A stretch of 64,000 nucleotides of DNA from Kineothrix alysoides (GCF_000732725.1 NZ_JPNB01000002.1:682001-746000), one strand, 5' to 3'; shown: positions 43,540 to 55,118, counted from the first letter of the stretch. Notes: a model not told the origin generated them from the letters alone. Made by a program: numbers and translations.

Positions 43540-45261
43540 TTAATCAATTTTTTCTTCAATTCCCTGCATTGCATCATATCCCGTTTCTCCGGTACGTACT
43601 TTCATGGCATCCCTGACATCATAGATGAAAATCTTACCATCTCCGATATGCCCTGTATAAAGAACCTTCCTTGCTGTGGCCACAACGCGCTCTACCGGTA
43701 CTTTTGCAACTACAATTTCAACACGAACTTTTGGCAAAAGCTGCACATCTACCGGTACGCCTCTGTAATACTCCGTTGCACCTTTTTGTATACCACATCC
43801 AAGGACTTGTGTAACTGTCATGCCTGTAACCCCGATCTGATTCATCGCTGTTTTTAGCTCTTCAAATTTGGATTGCTTCGTAATAATATCCACCTTGGTT
43901 AATACCGAACCTGCACCGCCATAATTTATTTCTGCATGTTTCTTAATCGGTATCGCTACATCCACAGGGATATCATTTACAACCGGCAGGACACCCAGTA
44001 CCTGATCAATTTCTTCTACAAGGCTGTCAACCGGAACAGTCGGTAAGAAGTCCGCATAAGCGTTGGATAAACCATGCTCACTTGTATCAAGACCTTCAAT
44101 TTCTTCTCTTCTGCTTACTCTGAGACCTATGGTTTTATCAATTGCCTTAAATGTCAAAAATGCCATCAATGCTACCCATATCGCGATACTGGTCACTCCT
44201 AAGAATTGAACTCCTAATAAGTGAAAACCACCGCCGTAAAATAATCCATTCTCTCTTGCAAATAAACCTACCATAATTGTTCCGAGGGCACCGCATGCAC
44301 CATGTACCCCTATCGCACCTACAGGATCGTCAATTTTGAACTTATTATCCACCATCTCAATAACCAAAACGACTACAATTCCTGCACAAGCACCTATGAC
44401 AGCCGCTCCGGCCTGTGATACCACGTCACATCCTGCTGTAATTGCTACAAGACCTGCAAGTGCACCGTTTAACGTCATTGATACATCTGGTTTTTTATAT
44501 CGATAAAAGGTAAAAAGCATTGTAACGATTACAGACATTGATGCCGACAAATTGGTATTCATAAAAATTAAACCCGGTGTAGTCATGTCATTTCCAATTC
44601 CCAGAGCAGAACATCCATTAAATCCAAACCAGCTAAACCACAAAATGAATACACCCAATGCACCTAACGTAATACTATGTCCCGGAATTGCTTTCGATTT
44701 TCCATCCTCTGTGTATTTGCCGATTCTGGCGCCAAGCATTACTGCTCCTACTATAGCGGTCACGCCACCAAGCATATGTATGATACTTGAGCCTGCGAAA
44801 TCGTGAAAACCTAAGCCCGAAAGCCATCCGCCTCCCCTGACCCAGTGTCCGGCCACAGGATAGATTACCAAAGAAATAACCACACTATAAATACAATATG
44901 CAGAAAATTTCGTTCTCTCTGCCATCGCTCCTGAAACAATAGTTGATGCGGTAATACAAAATACTGTTTGAAATATTACAAATGTCCATTTTGATATTCC
45001 GTCGGATAAAAATGGGGTATAGTCACCTAAAATGAAAAAATCAATTTTTCCAAATATGCTATTTCCAGAACCAAACATGACCCCAAATCCCAGAAACCAA
45101 AAAACAACTGATCCAATACACAGATTCAATATATTCTTCATAATAATATTTCCGGAATTTTTAGCCCGTGTAAATCCGGTTTCTACCATTGTAAAACCAG
45201 CTTGCATAAAGAAAACCAAAGCCGTACCAAGCAAAACCCATATTGTATTAATTGCCGACAT
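43540..45261 (-). CDS. ammonium transporter fused to a PII signalling domain (Amt-PII)
   Basis: 573 aa from ATG 45261 (GAGGG 7 nt upstream; ATG 45267 also possible). Residues about 1-405 are an 11-TM Amt channel with twin histidines in SSIIHMLGG and AIGVHGACG. A linker leads to a full PII domain (about 460-565): GMTVTQVLGCG, T-loop QKGATEYYRGVPVDVQLLPK, and ATP-site GHIGDGKIF and VRTGE. In most bacteria GlnK is a separate protein that blocks Amt from the cytoplasm; here gate and sensor are one chain. The 5' end overlaps the PatB-like gene. It probably manages ammonium released by the neighbouring C-S lyase. Confidence 0.92.
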   Translation of the reverse strand: MSAINTIWVLLGTALVFFMQAGFTMVETGFTRAKNSGNIIMKNILNLCIGSVVFWFLGFGVMFGSGNSIFGKIDFFILGDYTPFLSDGISKWTFVIFQTVFCITASTIVSGAMAERTKFSAYCIYSVVISLVIYPVAGHWVRGGGWLSGLGFHDFAGSSIIHMLGGVTAIVGAVMLGARIGKYTEDGKSKAIPGHSITLGALGVFILWFSWFGFNGCSALGIGNDMTTPGLIFMNTNLSASMSVIVTMLFTFYRYKKPDVSMTLNGALAGLVAITAGCDVVSQAGAAVIGACAGIVVVLVIEMVDNKFKIDDPVGAIGVHGACGALGTIMVGLFARENGLFYGGGFHLLGVQFLGVTSIAIWVALMAFLTFKAIDKTIGLRVSRREEIEGLDTSEHGLSNAYADFLPTVPVDSLVEEIDQVLGVLPVVNDIPVDVAIPIKKHAEINYGGAGSVLTKVDIITKQSKFEELKTAMNQIGVTGMTVTQVLGCGIQKGATEYYRGVPVDVQLLPKVRVEIVVAKVPVERVVATARKVLYTGHIGDGKIFIYDVRDAMKVRTGETGYDAMQGIEEKID

Positions 45262-46450
45262 ACGCATTCCCTCTTTTCTTTACATTATTTACTGCTGACA
45301 GCAGCCTCTCCATTGCCTCTTCTAAAACATTCTTCGGGCAGGCAAGATTGATTCTCTCAAATCCTCTTCCGCCTTCTCCAAATAAATATCCTTCATCAAA
45401 AAATATTTCCGCTTCGAGTTTCATGAATTTTTCTAATTCTTTCGTTTCCATACCGAGAAAGCGAAAATCCATCCACTGTAAATAAGTACCCTGCAATTCG
45501 TAAACTTTTACTTCAGGAATATTTATTTTCATGAAATTTTCCACATAGTCCTTATTATCCCGAATTAATATAAGTAATTGAGCTAACCACTCTTCGCACT
45601 TTGTATACGCTATTTCACATGCTTTCATCCCCATAATATTAAGTAATGAAAATCCCAATTTCTGTCTGAGCATTTCTCTTTTCGTGAAGTCTGAAATAAA
45701 AATATTTGACACCTGCATACCTGCCAGATTAAAAGTTTTGCTCGGTGCAGTGCAAATAGCACAATTATCTATATATTTTTTTTCAAATCTCCCCATGGAT
45801 ATATGTTGATATTCAGGCATGATTAAATCAAAATGAATTTCATCATCCAGAATAAAAACGTCATTCTCCAGACAAATATCCGCTATTTTCATTAATTCTT
45901 CTTCGGTCCAGACTCTTCCGACAGGATTGTGGGGACTGCATAAAATCAATAATTTTACGTCCGGTTGTTTTATCTTGTTTTCAAAATCTTCAAAATCAAT
46001 CTCGTATTTATCATCGTTCGGTATTAGTTCTGTTGATACAACCCGCCTTCCATTTTTTTCAATTACCATTTTAAAAGGATAATAAACAGGAGTCATAATC
46101 ATAACGCCATCTCCTGGATCAGTATACAACGGAACCATCAAATCAAGTGCCGGTACCACGCCTGCTGTTTCAACGCACCACTCTTTTCTCGGGCGGAATC
46201 CATGCTTTTTTTCCATCCAATTCAATACACTTTGATAGTAGGCATCGTATGTTTCTGTATAACCCAAAACTGTTTCATCTAAAAATTTTTTTAAACCTTC
46301 TATTATTTCAGGAGGATTTCTTAATTCCATATCAGCTACAGAGAAAGGAACAATATCGGCAGAAACATCGGGATTCATTTGCTGCATAAGATTCCATTTT
46401 ATTGATCCTGCATTTTTTCGATTAATTACTGTTTCAAAATCATATATCAT
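45248..46450 (-). CDS. MalY/PatB-type aminotransferase / cystathionine beta-lyase
   Basis: 400 aa. The hallmark FSVADMELRNPPEI, SPHNPVGRVW, and PLP lysine in APSKTFNLAGMQVSN place it in the MalY/PatB class I subgroup, which cleaves C-S bonds of cysteine or cystathionine to pyruvate, ammonia and a thiol. AAGGAG precedes the ATG. Next to a polar amino-acid ABC importer and an Amt-PII protein, this suggests uptake and breakdown of a sulfur amino acid (inference). Confidence 0.88.
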   Translation of the reverse strand: MIYDFETVINRKNAGSIKWNLMQQMNPDVSADIVPFSVADMELRNPPEIIEGLKKFLDETVLGYTETYDAYYQSVLNWMEKKHGFRPRKEWCVETAGVVPALDLMVPLYTDPGDGVMIMTPVYYPFKMVIEKNGRRVVSTELIPNDDKYEIDFEDFENKIKQPDVKLLILCSPHNPVGRVWTEEELMKIADICLENDVFILDDEIHFDLIMPEYQHISMGRFEKKYIDNCAICTAPSKTFNLAGMQVSNIFISDFTKREMLRQKLGFSLLNIMGMKACEIAYTKCEEWLAQLLILIRDNKDYVENFMKINIPEVKVYELQGTYLQWMDFRFLGMETKELEKFMKLEAEIFFDEGYLFGEGGRGFERINLACPKNVLEEAMERLLSAVNNVKKRGNAYVGN

Positions 46451-46501
46451 CGTTTTCTCCTTCCAGATTAATCACGTATCCTGCTTTCAGGCAGTTTCTT
46501 C

Positions 46502-46634
46502 GTTACTGTTCACTCCGTTCTCAGTAACGCATGATTTCTGCATTTAAATTCGCTCCGCGAAGCAGAAATCATCTCTTGCATCACGTTCTTACGCAGCTTA
46601 ACAGCAAGCGTTAAGCTACTGTGTGAACAGTAAC
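46502..46634. mobile_element. 133-bp MITE-like element, copy 1
   Basis: It starts GTTACTGTTCAC and ends with the complement GTGAACAGTAAC (12-bp terminal inverted repeats). Flanks GTTTCTTC (46494-46501) and GTTTCCTC (46635-46642) are an 8-bp target duplication with one change. It is the reverse complement of 59306-59438 with only a few differences. It has no coding capacity, and an internal hairpin (GCTTAACAGCAAGCGTTAAGC). It supplies the last residues and stop of the ABC ATPase gene. Confidence 0.85.
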
Positions 46635-47398
46635 GTTTCCTCCTCTTTGTTATCAGGATTAGTAATACGTTGCAGAAACTGCTGTGTTCTGGCTTCTTTT
46701 GGATTGACCAGTATTTCTGACGGAGGTCCTTCTTCTACTACAACTCCTCCTTCCATGAATATGACTCTTGATGCAACTTCTCTTGCAAAAGATATTTCAT
46801 GGGTAACAACAATCATTGTAATACCTGTCTTTGCCACTACTTTGATTGTTTTTAATACTTCACCAACTAATTCCGGATCAAGTGCGGACGTTGGTTCATC
46901 AAATAATATTACATCCGGATCCAGAATCAGAGCCCTTGCAATTCCTGCTCTTTGCTGCTGACCGCCTGATAACTGGGATGGATAAAAGTCGCATCTTTCA
47001 GAAAGCCCTACCTTTTCCAGAATTTTTCTACTGTTTACCTCCGCGTCCGCTTTTTTATATTTTTTAACAGTAACCAGGCCTTCCATAACATTTTGTAAAA
47101 TAGTTTTATTTTGAAATAAATTATAATTTTGGAAAACCATTGCCGTTTTTCTTCTAAGTTCAATTACCTGGGATTTGGTATGTTTTTTACATTTTACTTT
47201 AAAATCATGAACAGATACGCTTCCGTCATCTGCTGAATCCAAGAAGTTAATTGTTCTTAGAAGTGTGGTTTTTCCCGAGCCGCTTGGACCAAGAATTACG
47301 ACTACCTCTCCCTTTTTAATCTTCATATCAACCCCTTTTAAAATGTGATTTTCGCCAAAAGATTTGTGAATGTTTTTCAGTTCGACCATGCTTTCCAT
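46616..47398 (-). CDS. polar amino-acid ABC transporter ATP-binding protein (GlnQ type)
   Basis: 260 aa. Walker A GPSGSGKT, signature [15 protein letters not shown], Walker [15 protein letters not shown] and the H-loop VTHE are all intact. AGGAGG precedes the start. The final residues LLFTQ and the stop are encoded by the MITE at 46502-46634; removing the element and one target copy gives an ancestral end ...EEETA-stop. The change is only a short tail, so function should be kept. It energises the two permeases upstream. Confidence 0.95.
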   Translation of the reverse strand: MESMVELKNIHKSFGENHILKGVDMKIKKGEVVVILGPSGSGKTTLLRTINFLDSADDGSVSVHDFKVKCKKHTKSQVIELRRKTAMVFQNYNLFQNKTILQNVMEGLVTVKKYKKADAEVNSRKILEKVGLSERCDFYPSQLSGGQQQRAGIARALILDPDVILFDEPTSALDPELVGEVLKTIKVVAKTGITMIVVTHEISFAREVASRVIFMEGGVVVEEGPPSEILVNPKEARTQQFLQRITNPDNKEEETLLFTQ

Positions 47399-47429
47399 AC
47401 TATTAATCCTCCTTATATCACATTTTGCT

Positions 47430-48137
47430 TTATACTGTCATACCTGCTCGAAATCGTTTCAACCTATTTTCACTATAGCGGAATAATTTGTTAATGATAA
47501 AACTAATTACCTCGTACACTATCGTTGTCATAATATAAGATTCAATAAAATTAAGGGCTGGCATTGCTAATAAGTTTGCTGTTGCTGTTATTTCATATAC
47601 ACCTACATAATAAGCAAGTGAAGTTCCTTTTACTAAACCTAAGAATAATCCGCCTAAATTGGGAATGGCAATCGCAAAAGCCTGCGGAAAAATAATTCGT
47701 ACCAATGCTTGCGTTTTTGTCATTCCCACACTATAAGCTGCTTCCATTTGTCCTTCATCTACAGCTGATAGTGCGGATCGAAAAATTTCCGATGAATATG
47801 CTGCCTGATCAAGTAATAGTGCGGAAATTGCATATATTACCGGAGGTACAGCATTTACATCAATTTCAACTCCTATGCTCAATCCATAGTTATATATCAA
47901 AATGGGTAATGCATAGTAAGCAATATATAACAGGATAACCATTGGCACCCCTCTCATGAAGGATACAAATACGGCACATACCTGTGCAACAATAGCTATA
48001 TTCGCCTTTCGGATTAATGCAATACCCAGTCCAAGTATCCATCCAATGATTGCTGATGAAAAAGCCATTAGGAGCGTAATCGGAATTGCTTTTATAATTG
48101 CCGGTGTTGATTCCAATATAAATCCAAGATTTATCAC
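47430..48137 (-). CDS. polar amino-acid ABC transporter permease 1
   Basis: 235 aa, about five TM segments, His/Glu/Gln/opine permease family. The EAA loop is [31 protein letters not shown]. It starts at a GTG with AGGAGG about 8 nt upstream. It pairs with the permease at 48149-48853 to form a heterodimeric channel. Confidence 0.93.
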   Translation of the reverse strand: MINLGFILESTPAIIKAIPITLLMAFSSAIIGWILGLGIALIRKANIAIVAQVCAVFVSFMRGVPMVILLYIAYYALPILIYNYGLSIGVEIDVNAVPPVIYAISALLLDQAAYSSEIFRSALSAVDEGQMEAAYSVGMTKTQALVRIIFPQAFAIAIPNLGGLFLGLVKGTSLAYYVGVYEITATANLLAMPALNFIESYIMTTIVYEVISFIINKLFRYSENRLKRFRAGMTV

Positions 48138-48148
48138 ATTACCACCTC

Positions 48149-48853
48149 CTAACTAGTTGCTTGTTTTCTTCCTTTTGTATAAACTTTTTCAACCGCTTTA
48201 CTTATGTATTCCATTAAAATACAAATAATCCAAAACACGATTCCTGTTGCAATGTATACTTCCAAGCGATTTGTTCCGTAGCTTGCAGAGCTTATTGCCC
48301 TTGCCTTACCCAGAAGATCAATAACTCCTACAGTAAATGCCAGCGACGTTTCTTTAAATAACATAATTATGTTATTTCCTAATGTCGGAATTGCAATTCC
48401 AACTGCCTGGGGTAAAATAATTCTTCGAAATGCAGTAAATCCTTTCATTCCAACACTGTATGCCGCTTCTCTTTGTCCCTTATCAACCGCTAAGTAAGAG
48501 GCTCGCATCATTTCTGCCATATTTGCTGAAGATCCCAAAGATAAACATGCAATAATATATTTTGTTTTAGTGATTGCTGATAAATCAATTCCGATTCCAA
48601 CCATGAGCTGCGGTAAACCCAGATACAGCAAGAAAATCAGAACTAAAGTCGGTATTCCCCGCATAAAAGATATATATCCATTGGATATGATTCTCACCAT
48701 TTTGTTTTTACCAAGTGCTCCCATCGTAACCAATGCACCTAACAGCAATCCGAACAAAAGAGAAAAAATTAAGATTTCTGCCGTCACAGGAAGAGCCTTC
48801 AGTATTTTAGGTATATAGCTTGGAACCGTACTTAAATCGTATGTGTTTTCCAA
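48149..48853 (-). CDS. polar amino-acid ABC transporter permease 2
   Basis: 234 aa, HisM/GlnP-type permease with [31 protein letters not shown] as EAA loop. The start codon appears to be TTG, with GGAG 9 nt upstream. It follows the binding-protein gene after an 89-bp gap that contains a perfect hairpin. Confidence 0.92.
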   Translation of the reverse strand: MENTYDLSTVPSYIPKILKALPVTAEILIFSLLFGLLLGALVTMGALGKNKMVRIISNGYISFMRGIPTLVLIFLLYLGLPQLMVGIGIDLSAITKTKYIIACLSLGSSANMAEMMRASYLAVDKGQREAAYSVGMKGFTAFRRIILPQAVGIAIPTLGNNIIMLFKETSLAFTVGVIDLLGKARAISSASYGTNRLEVYIATGIVFWIICILMEYISKAVEKVYTKGRKQATS

Positions 48854-48878
48854 TTCAACTCACTCCTTTTTTATGAAT

Positions 48879-48903
48879 GCACCAGTTCTTCATGAACTGG
48901 TGC
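48879..48903 (-). other. intercistronic hairpin after binding-protein gene
   Basis: A perfect 10-bp stem (GCACCAGTTC / GAACTGGTGC, 5-nt loop) lies between the binding-protein and permease genes, with no U-run on the minus strand. It mirrors the arrangement at 10880-10909 and probably lets binding protein be made in excess. Confidence 0.55.
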
Positions 48904-48942
48904 GTTATATTTGGGCGAAACATAAAGCTCTTATCTTACTCC

Positions 48943-49863
48943 TTATTCGGCAACAATTGTCACTATATCCGCATATTTTGAAAATACATCTTCTTTAAAC
49001 CACTTATTGGAAATTTCTGAAAGCGTGCCATCTTCCAGCATCTCTTTTAAAGCAGAATCTACTGCCGCACACAATTCCGGCTGATTCTTTCCAAACATCA
49101 TATAAGTGTCTTCACACATAACAACATCTGTTAAAACTAAGTTATCAATTCCAAGTTCCTTCACGACACTGTCATAAGTTGCCTGATAAGTTAATGATGC
49201 ATCTACCTGCCCATTGGATACTTTCTTATATCCATCTGCGGTCGTCTGGTCGCTTACTGCATTAATTACAACTTCTTTTCCCGGATGTGCTGTATTATAC
49301 GCTAACAACATCTGATATTCATAAGCACTTGGATTCTGATCCAGTGTTTTGCCTGCCATATCTGCCATAGATGTAATACCACTGTCATTTTTAACACATA
49401 AACTCATAGGAGATAAGCAATAATACTGTTCCGGAAATAGATATTTTTCTTTTCTTGCATCGCTCTTAACTAACTGATGTGAAATCATATCAATCGCTCC
49501 GGAATCAATCGAAACAATTAAAGTAGAAAAATCCATGGCCTCAATATCAAATTCATACTGTTCAAGTCTCTTATCCAATTCTGCCAACACATCCAAGTCA
49601 TAACCAACGGAATCTCCATTTTCATCCAGATAGCAAAACGGAGCCGCTCCATTACCAGTTCCTACTTTTACCTTTGTAACTGCTGTGCTGTCAGAAGCAG
49701 TATCAGTTGCTGATGCATTTTCATTTGTTGAAGCTGCCTCCTTTGTTGGAGTTGCCTCATCAGACGAAGCAGTTTTACTACCTGAACAACCCGTCATGCC
49801 AATAATCATCGTGGCTACCATTAGTAAACAACATGCTTTTTTTAATACCTTTTCTTTTTTCAT
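48943..49863 (-). CDS. polar amino-acid ABC transporter substrate-binding lipoprotein
   Basis: 306 aa from ATG 49863, chosen because GGAGGT lies just upstream and the signal peptide starts there (MKKEKVLKKACCLL); ATG 49896 would put 11 extra residues before it. Lipobox GMTGC is followed by a Thr/Ser/Ala/Glu-rich tether, then an SBP_bac_3 fold (VKVGTGNGAAPFCYLDENGDSVGYDLDVL, DMISHQLVKSDARKEKYLFPEQYY). The family binds polar amino acids, including cystine. It is the first structural gene after a promoter and attenuator-like leader. Confidence 0.93.
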   Translation of the reverse strand: MKKEKVLKKACCLLMVATMIIGMTGCSGSKTASSDEATPTKEAASTNENASATDTASDSTAVTKVKVGTGNGAAPFCYLDENGDSVGYDLDVLAELDKRLEQYEFDIEAMDFSTLIVSIDSGAIDMISHQLVKSDARKEKYLFPEQYYCLSPMSLCVKNDSGITSMADMAGKTLDQNPSAYEYQMLLAYNTAHPGKEVVINAVSDQTTADGYKKVSNGQVDASLTYQATYDSVVKELGIDNLVLTDVVMCEDTYMMFGKNQPELCAAVDSALKEMLEDGTLSEISNKWFKEDVFSKYADIVTIVAE

Positions 49864-49998
49864 AATGACCTCCATCTGTGCGTTTGCCGCACTCACAATC
49901 CGGTAGATGCAAAAAGCTAACTTTTACAAATTCCTACCCCGCTTTCATCAGTTACATCTCTAGATATATAGCTCCTTATTTCTTTGCACTGCCAATAC

Positions 49999-50035
49999 AA
50001 AAAAGCGTTTGCTGCCTGAATCAGGTAGTAAACGC
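49999..50035 (-). terminator. intrinsic terminator in the leader of the amino-acid operon (attenuator-like)
   Basis: On the minus strand GCGTTTACTACCTG pairs with CAGGCAGCAAACGC (14 positions, two A-C mismatches, 3-nt loop) and is followed directly by TTTTTT. It lies about 60-95 nt downstream of the predicted start of transcription and about 135 nt before the first gene. Transcription of the operon must read through it, so it may be a regulated attenuator. Confidence 0.75.
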
Positions 50036-50053
50036 CTTCGTTCATAAGGTTTT

Positions 50054-50074
50054 ATTTATCTAACATAGATAAAT
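50054..50074. promoter_or_regulatory. inverted repeat, candidate operator
   Basis: ATTTATCTA-ACA-TAGATAAAT is a perfect 9-bp inverted repeat just downstream of the start of transcription, and another TTATCTATG half-site overlaps that start (50086-50094). It is a good candidate binding site for the divergent TetR-family protein. In RNA the half-sites could also form a hairpin. Confidence 0.5.
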
Positions 50075-50099
50075 CAAATTTAAAGTTATCTATGCGAGT

Positions 50100-50127
50100 A
50101 TTATACATTGTATAATTTTTATGTCAA
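50100..50127 (-). promoter_or_regulatory. consensus sigma-A promoter of the amino-acid cluster
   Basis: On the minus strand TTGACA (50122-50127), 16-bp spacer, TATAAT (50100-50105): both boxes are perfect. Predicted start near 50093, giving a leader of about 230 nt before the binding-protein gene. Confidence 0.8.
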
Positions 50128-50284
50128 TGGTTTTTTCTATTTTTAGTAATTAATTCTATTAAAAGCGAATTTTAAACTTGTTTTATATACAAAATATTTA
50201 CTTCAATTTTCTGATAATTCCAATAAATTTATACAAGTATAATTTTTACAGTTACATAATATGCCTTTTGCTCTCTCGCTGTCC

Positions 50285-50313
50285 TTTTCATATCACTTAT
50301 TCTATGATATACT
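50285..50313 (+). promoter_or_regulatory. candidate promoter of the TetR-family gene
   Basis: TTTTCA, 17-bp spacer, TATACT, about 70 bp before the start codon. Four of six bases fit the -35 and five of six the -10. The stretch 50128-50284 is AT-rich and holds nothing else that I can support. Confidence 0.4.
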
Positions 50314-50382
50314 TTCCACATATCTGTTAAGAGGACTATTCTACCAATTTGTGCTTTACAAACTGCATAAATGGAGGGGTTA

Positions 50383-51030
50383 ATGAAAAATCAAAGTAAG
50401 GGGCAGGACACAAAAGAACATATCATTAAATGCAGTCGGGAATTGTTTTATGAATATGGATATCATGCTACAACAGCCCGCATGATTTCAAATCATTCGA
50501 ATACAAATCTAGGTTTATTAAATTATTATTTTAAGGGAAAAATTGAAATCGGTGCTACCGTTTATTATGATATAAGGAATACATTTGACAAATTAATTTT
50601 ACAAAACGAACCTGATTTATCTGAGATAGATTTGTTTTTATTTTCTAGTGCAGTTGAATTATACCTTTGTTTGGAAAATTCCAATTATGGTCGTTTTTTC
50701 CATGAAATTATATTTGAACCAACTGTACATTTTAGAACTCTTAACTATATTATCGGTGTGTTTACAAAACATGCTATCTATGAGGGAAGCGATGACTATC
50801 CTTATCTTGCCGGTGTAAGTGTTTCGGCAGTTAAGCCTGCTTTGGTTGAATCTTCCCTTTCTTTAGATAAGAAAGTGAAGATAGATACTTATATTGATTA
50901 TTATTTACAACAACAATTACACTATTTTGGAATAGATACCGATTTATCTATCAACTACTTAAATATGTTAAAAAAGTATTATATCAATATTGCAGGTAAT
51001 TTCACTCCAATTTTGGCTAAATTATTATAA
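50383..51030 (+). CDS. TetR/AcrR-family transcriptional regulator
   Basis: 215 aa from ATG 50383 (GGAGGGG just upstream; an ATG at 50371 is within that site). The N-terminal HTH is typical: KEHIIKCSRELFYEYGYHATTARMISNHSNTNLGLLNYYFKGK. The C-terminal ligand domain is not recognised. It is divergent from the amino-acid cluster and probably acts at the inverted repeats near 50054-50094. The 222 bp after its stop hold no gene that I can support. Confidence 0.88.
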   Translation: MKNQSKGQDTKEHIIKCSRELFYEYGYHATTARMISNHSNTNLGLLNYYFKGKIEIGATVYYDIRNTFDKLILQNEPDLSEIDLFLFSSAVELYLCLENSNYGRFFHEIIFEPTVHFRTLNYIIGVFTKHAIYEGSDDYPYLAGVSVSAVKPALVESSLSLDKKVKIDTYIDYYLQQQLHYFGIDTDLSINYLNMLKKYYINIAGNFTPILAKLL

Positions 51031-51252
51031 AAATAGTTGGTGTCGGAATTATTCTCCACGCATGTCCGGATTTGCCATAATGTATTTAAGGTTGTTATCA
51101 AGACATACCTTGTCCGCAAGCGGCCAAAGTATGTTTATGCACACTCGCGCTGCTCGGCGCAGGATAGTATTGTTAAAATATTATACCTACATACAGGCGG
51201 AGATGGAAAAGAACGGATATATATGTATAAATGTATAATAACATTTTTGAAC

Positions 51253-51289
51253 AAAAAAAATCCCCGTAAAATGAACATTTTCGGGGATT
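51253..51289 (-). terminator. terminator of the rRNA-tRNA operon
   Basis: On the minus strand AATCCCCG-AAAATG pairs with CATTTT-(A)-CGGGGATT, followed by eight Ts, 8 bp beyond the tRNA-Cys gene. A strong intrinsic terminator. Confidence 0.9.
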
Positions 51290-51296
51290 ATAGGAG

Positions 51297-51367
51297 AGGC
51301 GTCTAACGGATTTGAACCGATGATCAGGGAGTTGCAGTCCCATGCCTTACCACTTGGCTAAGACGCC
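51297..51367 (-). tRNA. tRNA-Cys (GCA)
   Basis: 71 nt cloverleaf with acceptor GGCGTCT/AGACGCC, U73 discriminator (as Cys tRNAs have), anticodon loop CTGCAAC and T-loop GGTTCAAATCC. CCA is not encoded. Last gene of the rRNA operon. Confidence 0.95.
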
Positions 51368-51459
51368 ATACAATGTCTAATTATAACAAATCGATAAACC
51401 ACAGTCAATTAACATCAACAAAAAATCGCATTGATTTGCTGTAACTTATCGACTAAAAA

Positions 51460-51531
51460 TGACTCCGACGGGAATCGAACCCGTGTTACCGCCGTGAAAG
51501 GGCGGTGTCTTGACCGCTTGACCACGGAGCC
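51460..51531 (-). tRNA. tRNA-Glu (TTC)
   Basis: 72 nt with acceptor GGCTCCG/CGGAGTC, anticodon loop CTTTCAC and T-loop GGGTTCGATTCCC. CCA is not encoded. It lies between tRNA-Asn and tRNA-Cys. Confidence 0.95.
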
Positions 51532-51572
51532 TTATCTCTTTCCTATGGACTTTGCCACGGTCAGGTATTTCT

Positions 51573-51611
51573 ACAAGTGTTCTTTACTTGTTACAGGTGT
51601 CTTCTACCTGT
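51573..51611 (-). repeat. two spacer hairpins of the rRNA-operon repeat family
   Basis: ACAAGTGTTCTTTACTTGT (51573-51591) and ACAGGTGTCTTCTACCTGT (51593-51611) are variants of the ACGAGTGTTCTCTACTCGT hairpin. They lie between tRNA-Asn and tRNA-Glu. The stem bases covary between copies. Confidence 0.75.
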
Positions 51612-51613
51612 TA

Positions 51614-51685
51614 CTCCCCGAGTAGGGCTCGAACCTACAACCCCGCGGTTAACAGCCGCGTGCTCTACCATTGAGCTATCGAGGA
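51614..51685 (-). tRNA. tRNA-Asn (GTT)
   Basis: 72 nt with acceptor TCCTCGA/TCGGGGA (one U-G pair), G73, anticodon loop CTGTTAA and T-loop GGTTCGAGCCC. It follows 23S directly; no 5S gene lies in the 168-bp gap. Confidence 0.95.
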
Positions 51686-51800
51686 ATCTGTTTCTTTAAG
51701 GGGCCATACCCTCAAAACCGAATACCAATGAGCTTCTTCCCTTTCAGGAATCCACCCTTACTTTCTCATATCTCTTTCATCCGTTTCTTTCTTGTCTCTT

Positions 51801-51839
51801 ATGAGTGCTCTCTACTCACTAGGAGTATTTCCCACTCAT
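51801..51839 (-). repeat. spacer hairpins downstream of 23S
   Basis: ATGAGTGCTCTCTACTCAC and AGGAGTATTTCCCACTCAT, two degenerate members of the ~20-nt hairpin family, lie 15 bp beyond the 23S 3' end. Confidence 0.55.
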
Positions 51840-51853
51840 CACCAGCCTTACAA

Positions 51854-54776
<2,923 letters not shown>

Positions 54777-54839
54777 TCTTCTCGTCCCTCTAGCGTGAGG
54801 AACGCAGGCTGGTCTGCTTCTGCGAGCAGTCCCACTCTT

Positions 54840-54858
54840 ACGAGTGTTCTTTACTCGT
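54840..54858 (-). repeat. spacer hairpin upstream of 23S
   Basis: ACGAGTGTTCTTTACTCGT, a member of the rRNA-spacer hairpin family, 63 bp upstream of the 23S 5' end. A further palindrome, ACAAGTGTAATACACTTGT, lies at about 54906-54924. Confidence 0.7.
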
Positions 54859-54976
54859 TCAGCGCCTGACTTTCGTCAGGCTTGTTGTCTCTAACATTTA
54901 TAAATACAAGTGTAATACACTTGTTGGTCATCCTTTCGGATGGACCTCGGATGTCTTTGATACTTGATTGTTTTTC

Positions 54977-54989
54977 GGTATTCGGTTTT
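54977..54989 (-). other. 23S processing stem, 5' arm
   Basis: GGTATTCGGTTTT (plus strand) is perfectly complementary to 51714-51726, on the other side of 23S. The two arms would form the long base-paired stalk cut by RNase III or Mini-III during 23S maturation. Confidence 0.7.
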
Positions 54990-55118
54990 CAAGGTACGGT
55001 TCTTTTCCGGCAAGGAACAATGCTTGCTTCCTTCCCTTTTTCCGTCGCTTTCCTGTAACGATTGCAAGTATTCCTTACTCCGAAAGAGTCGTTCTTACTT
55101 GTTACAGTCCTTCGACGA

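Noticed and set aside
49917-50045. 42-codon frame on the minus strand in the amino-acid operon leader
   Set aside because: No convincing ribosome binding site and it overlaps the terminator stem; kept only as a possibility in the leader finding.
51037-51306. Plus-strand frames after the TetR-type gene
   Set aside because: No ribosome binding site, no recognisable domain, and they run into the rRNA operon terminator.
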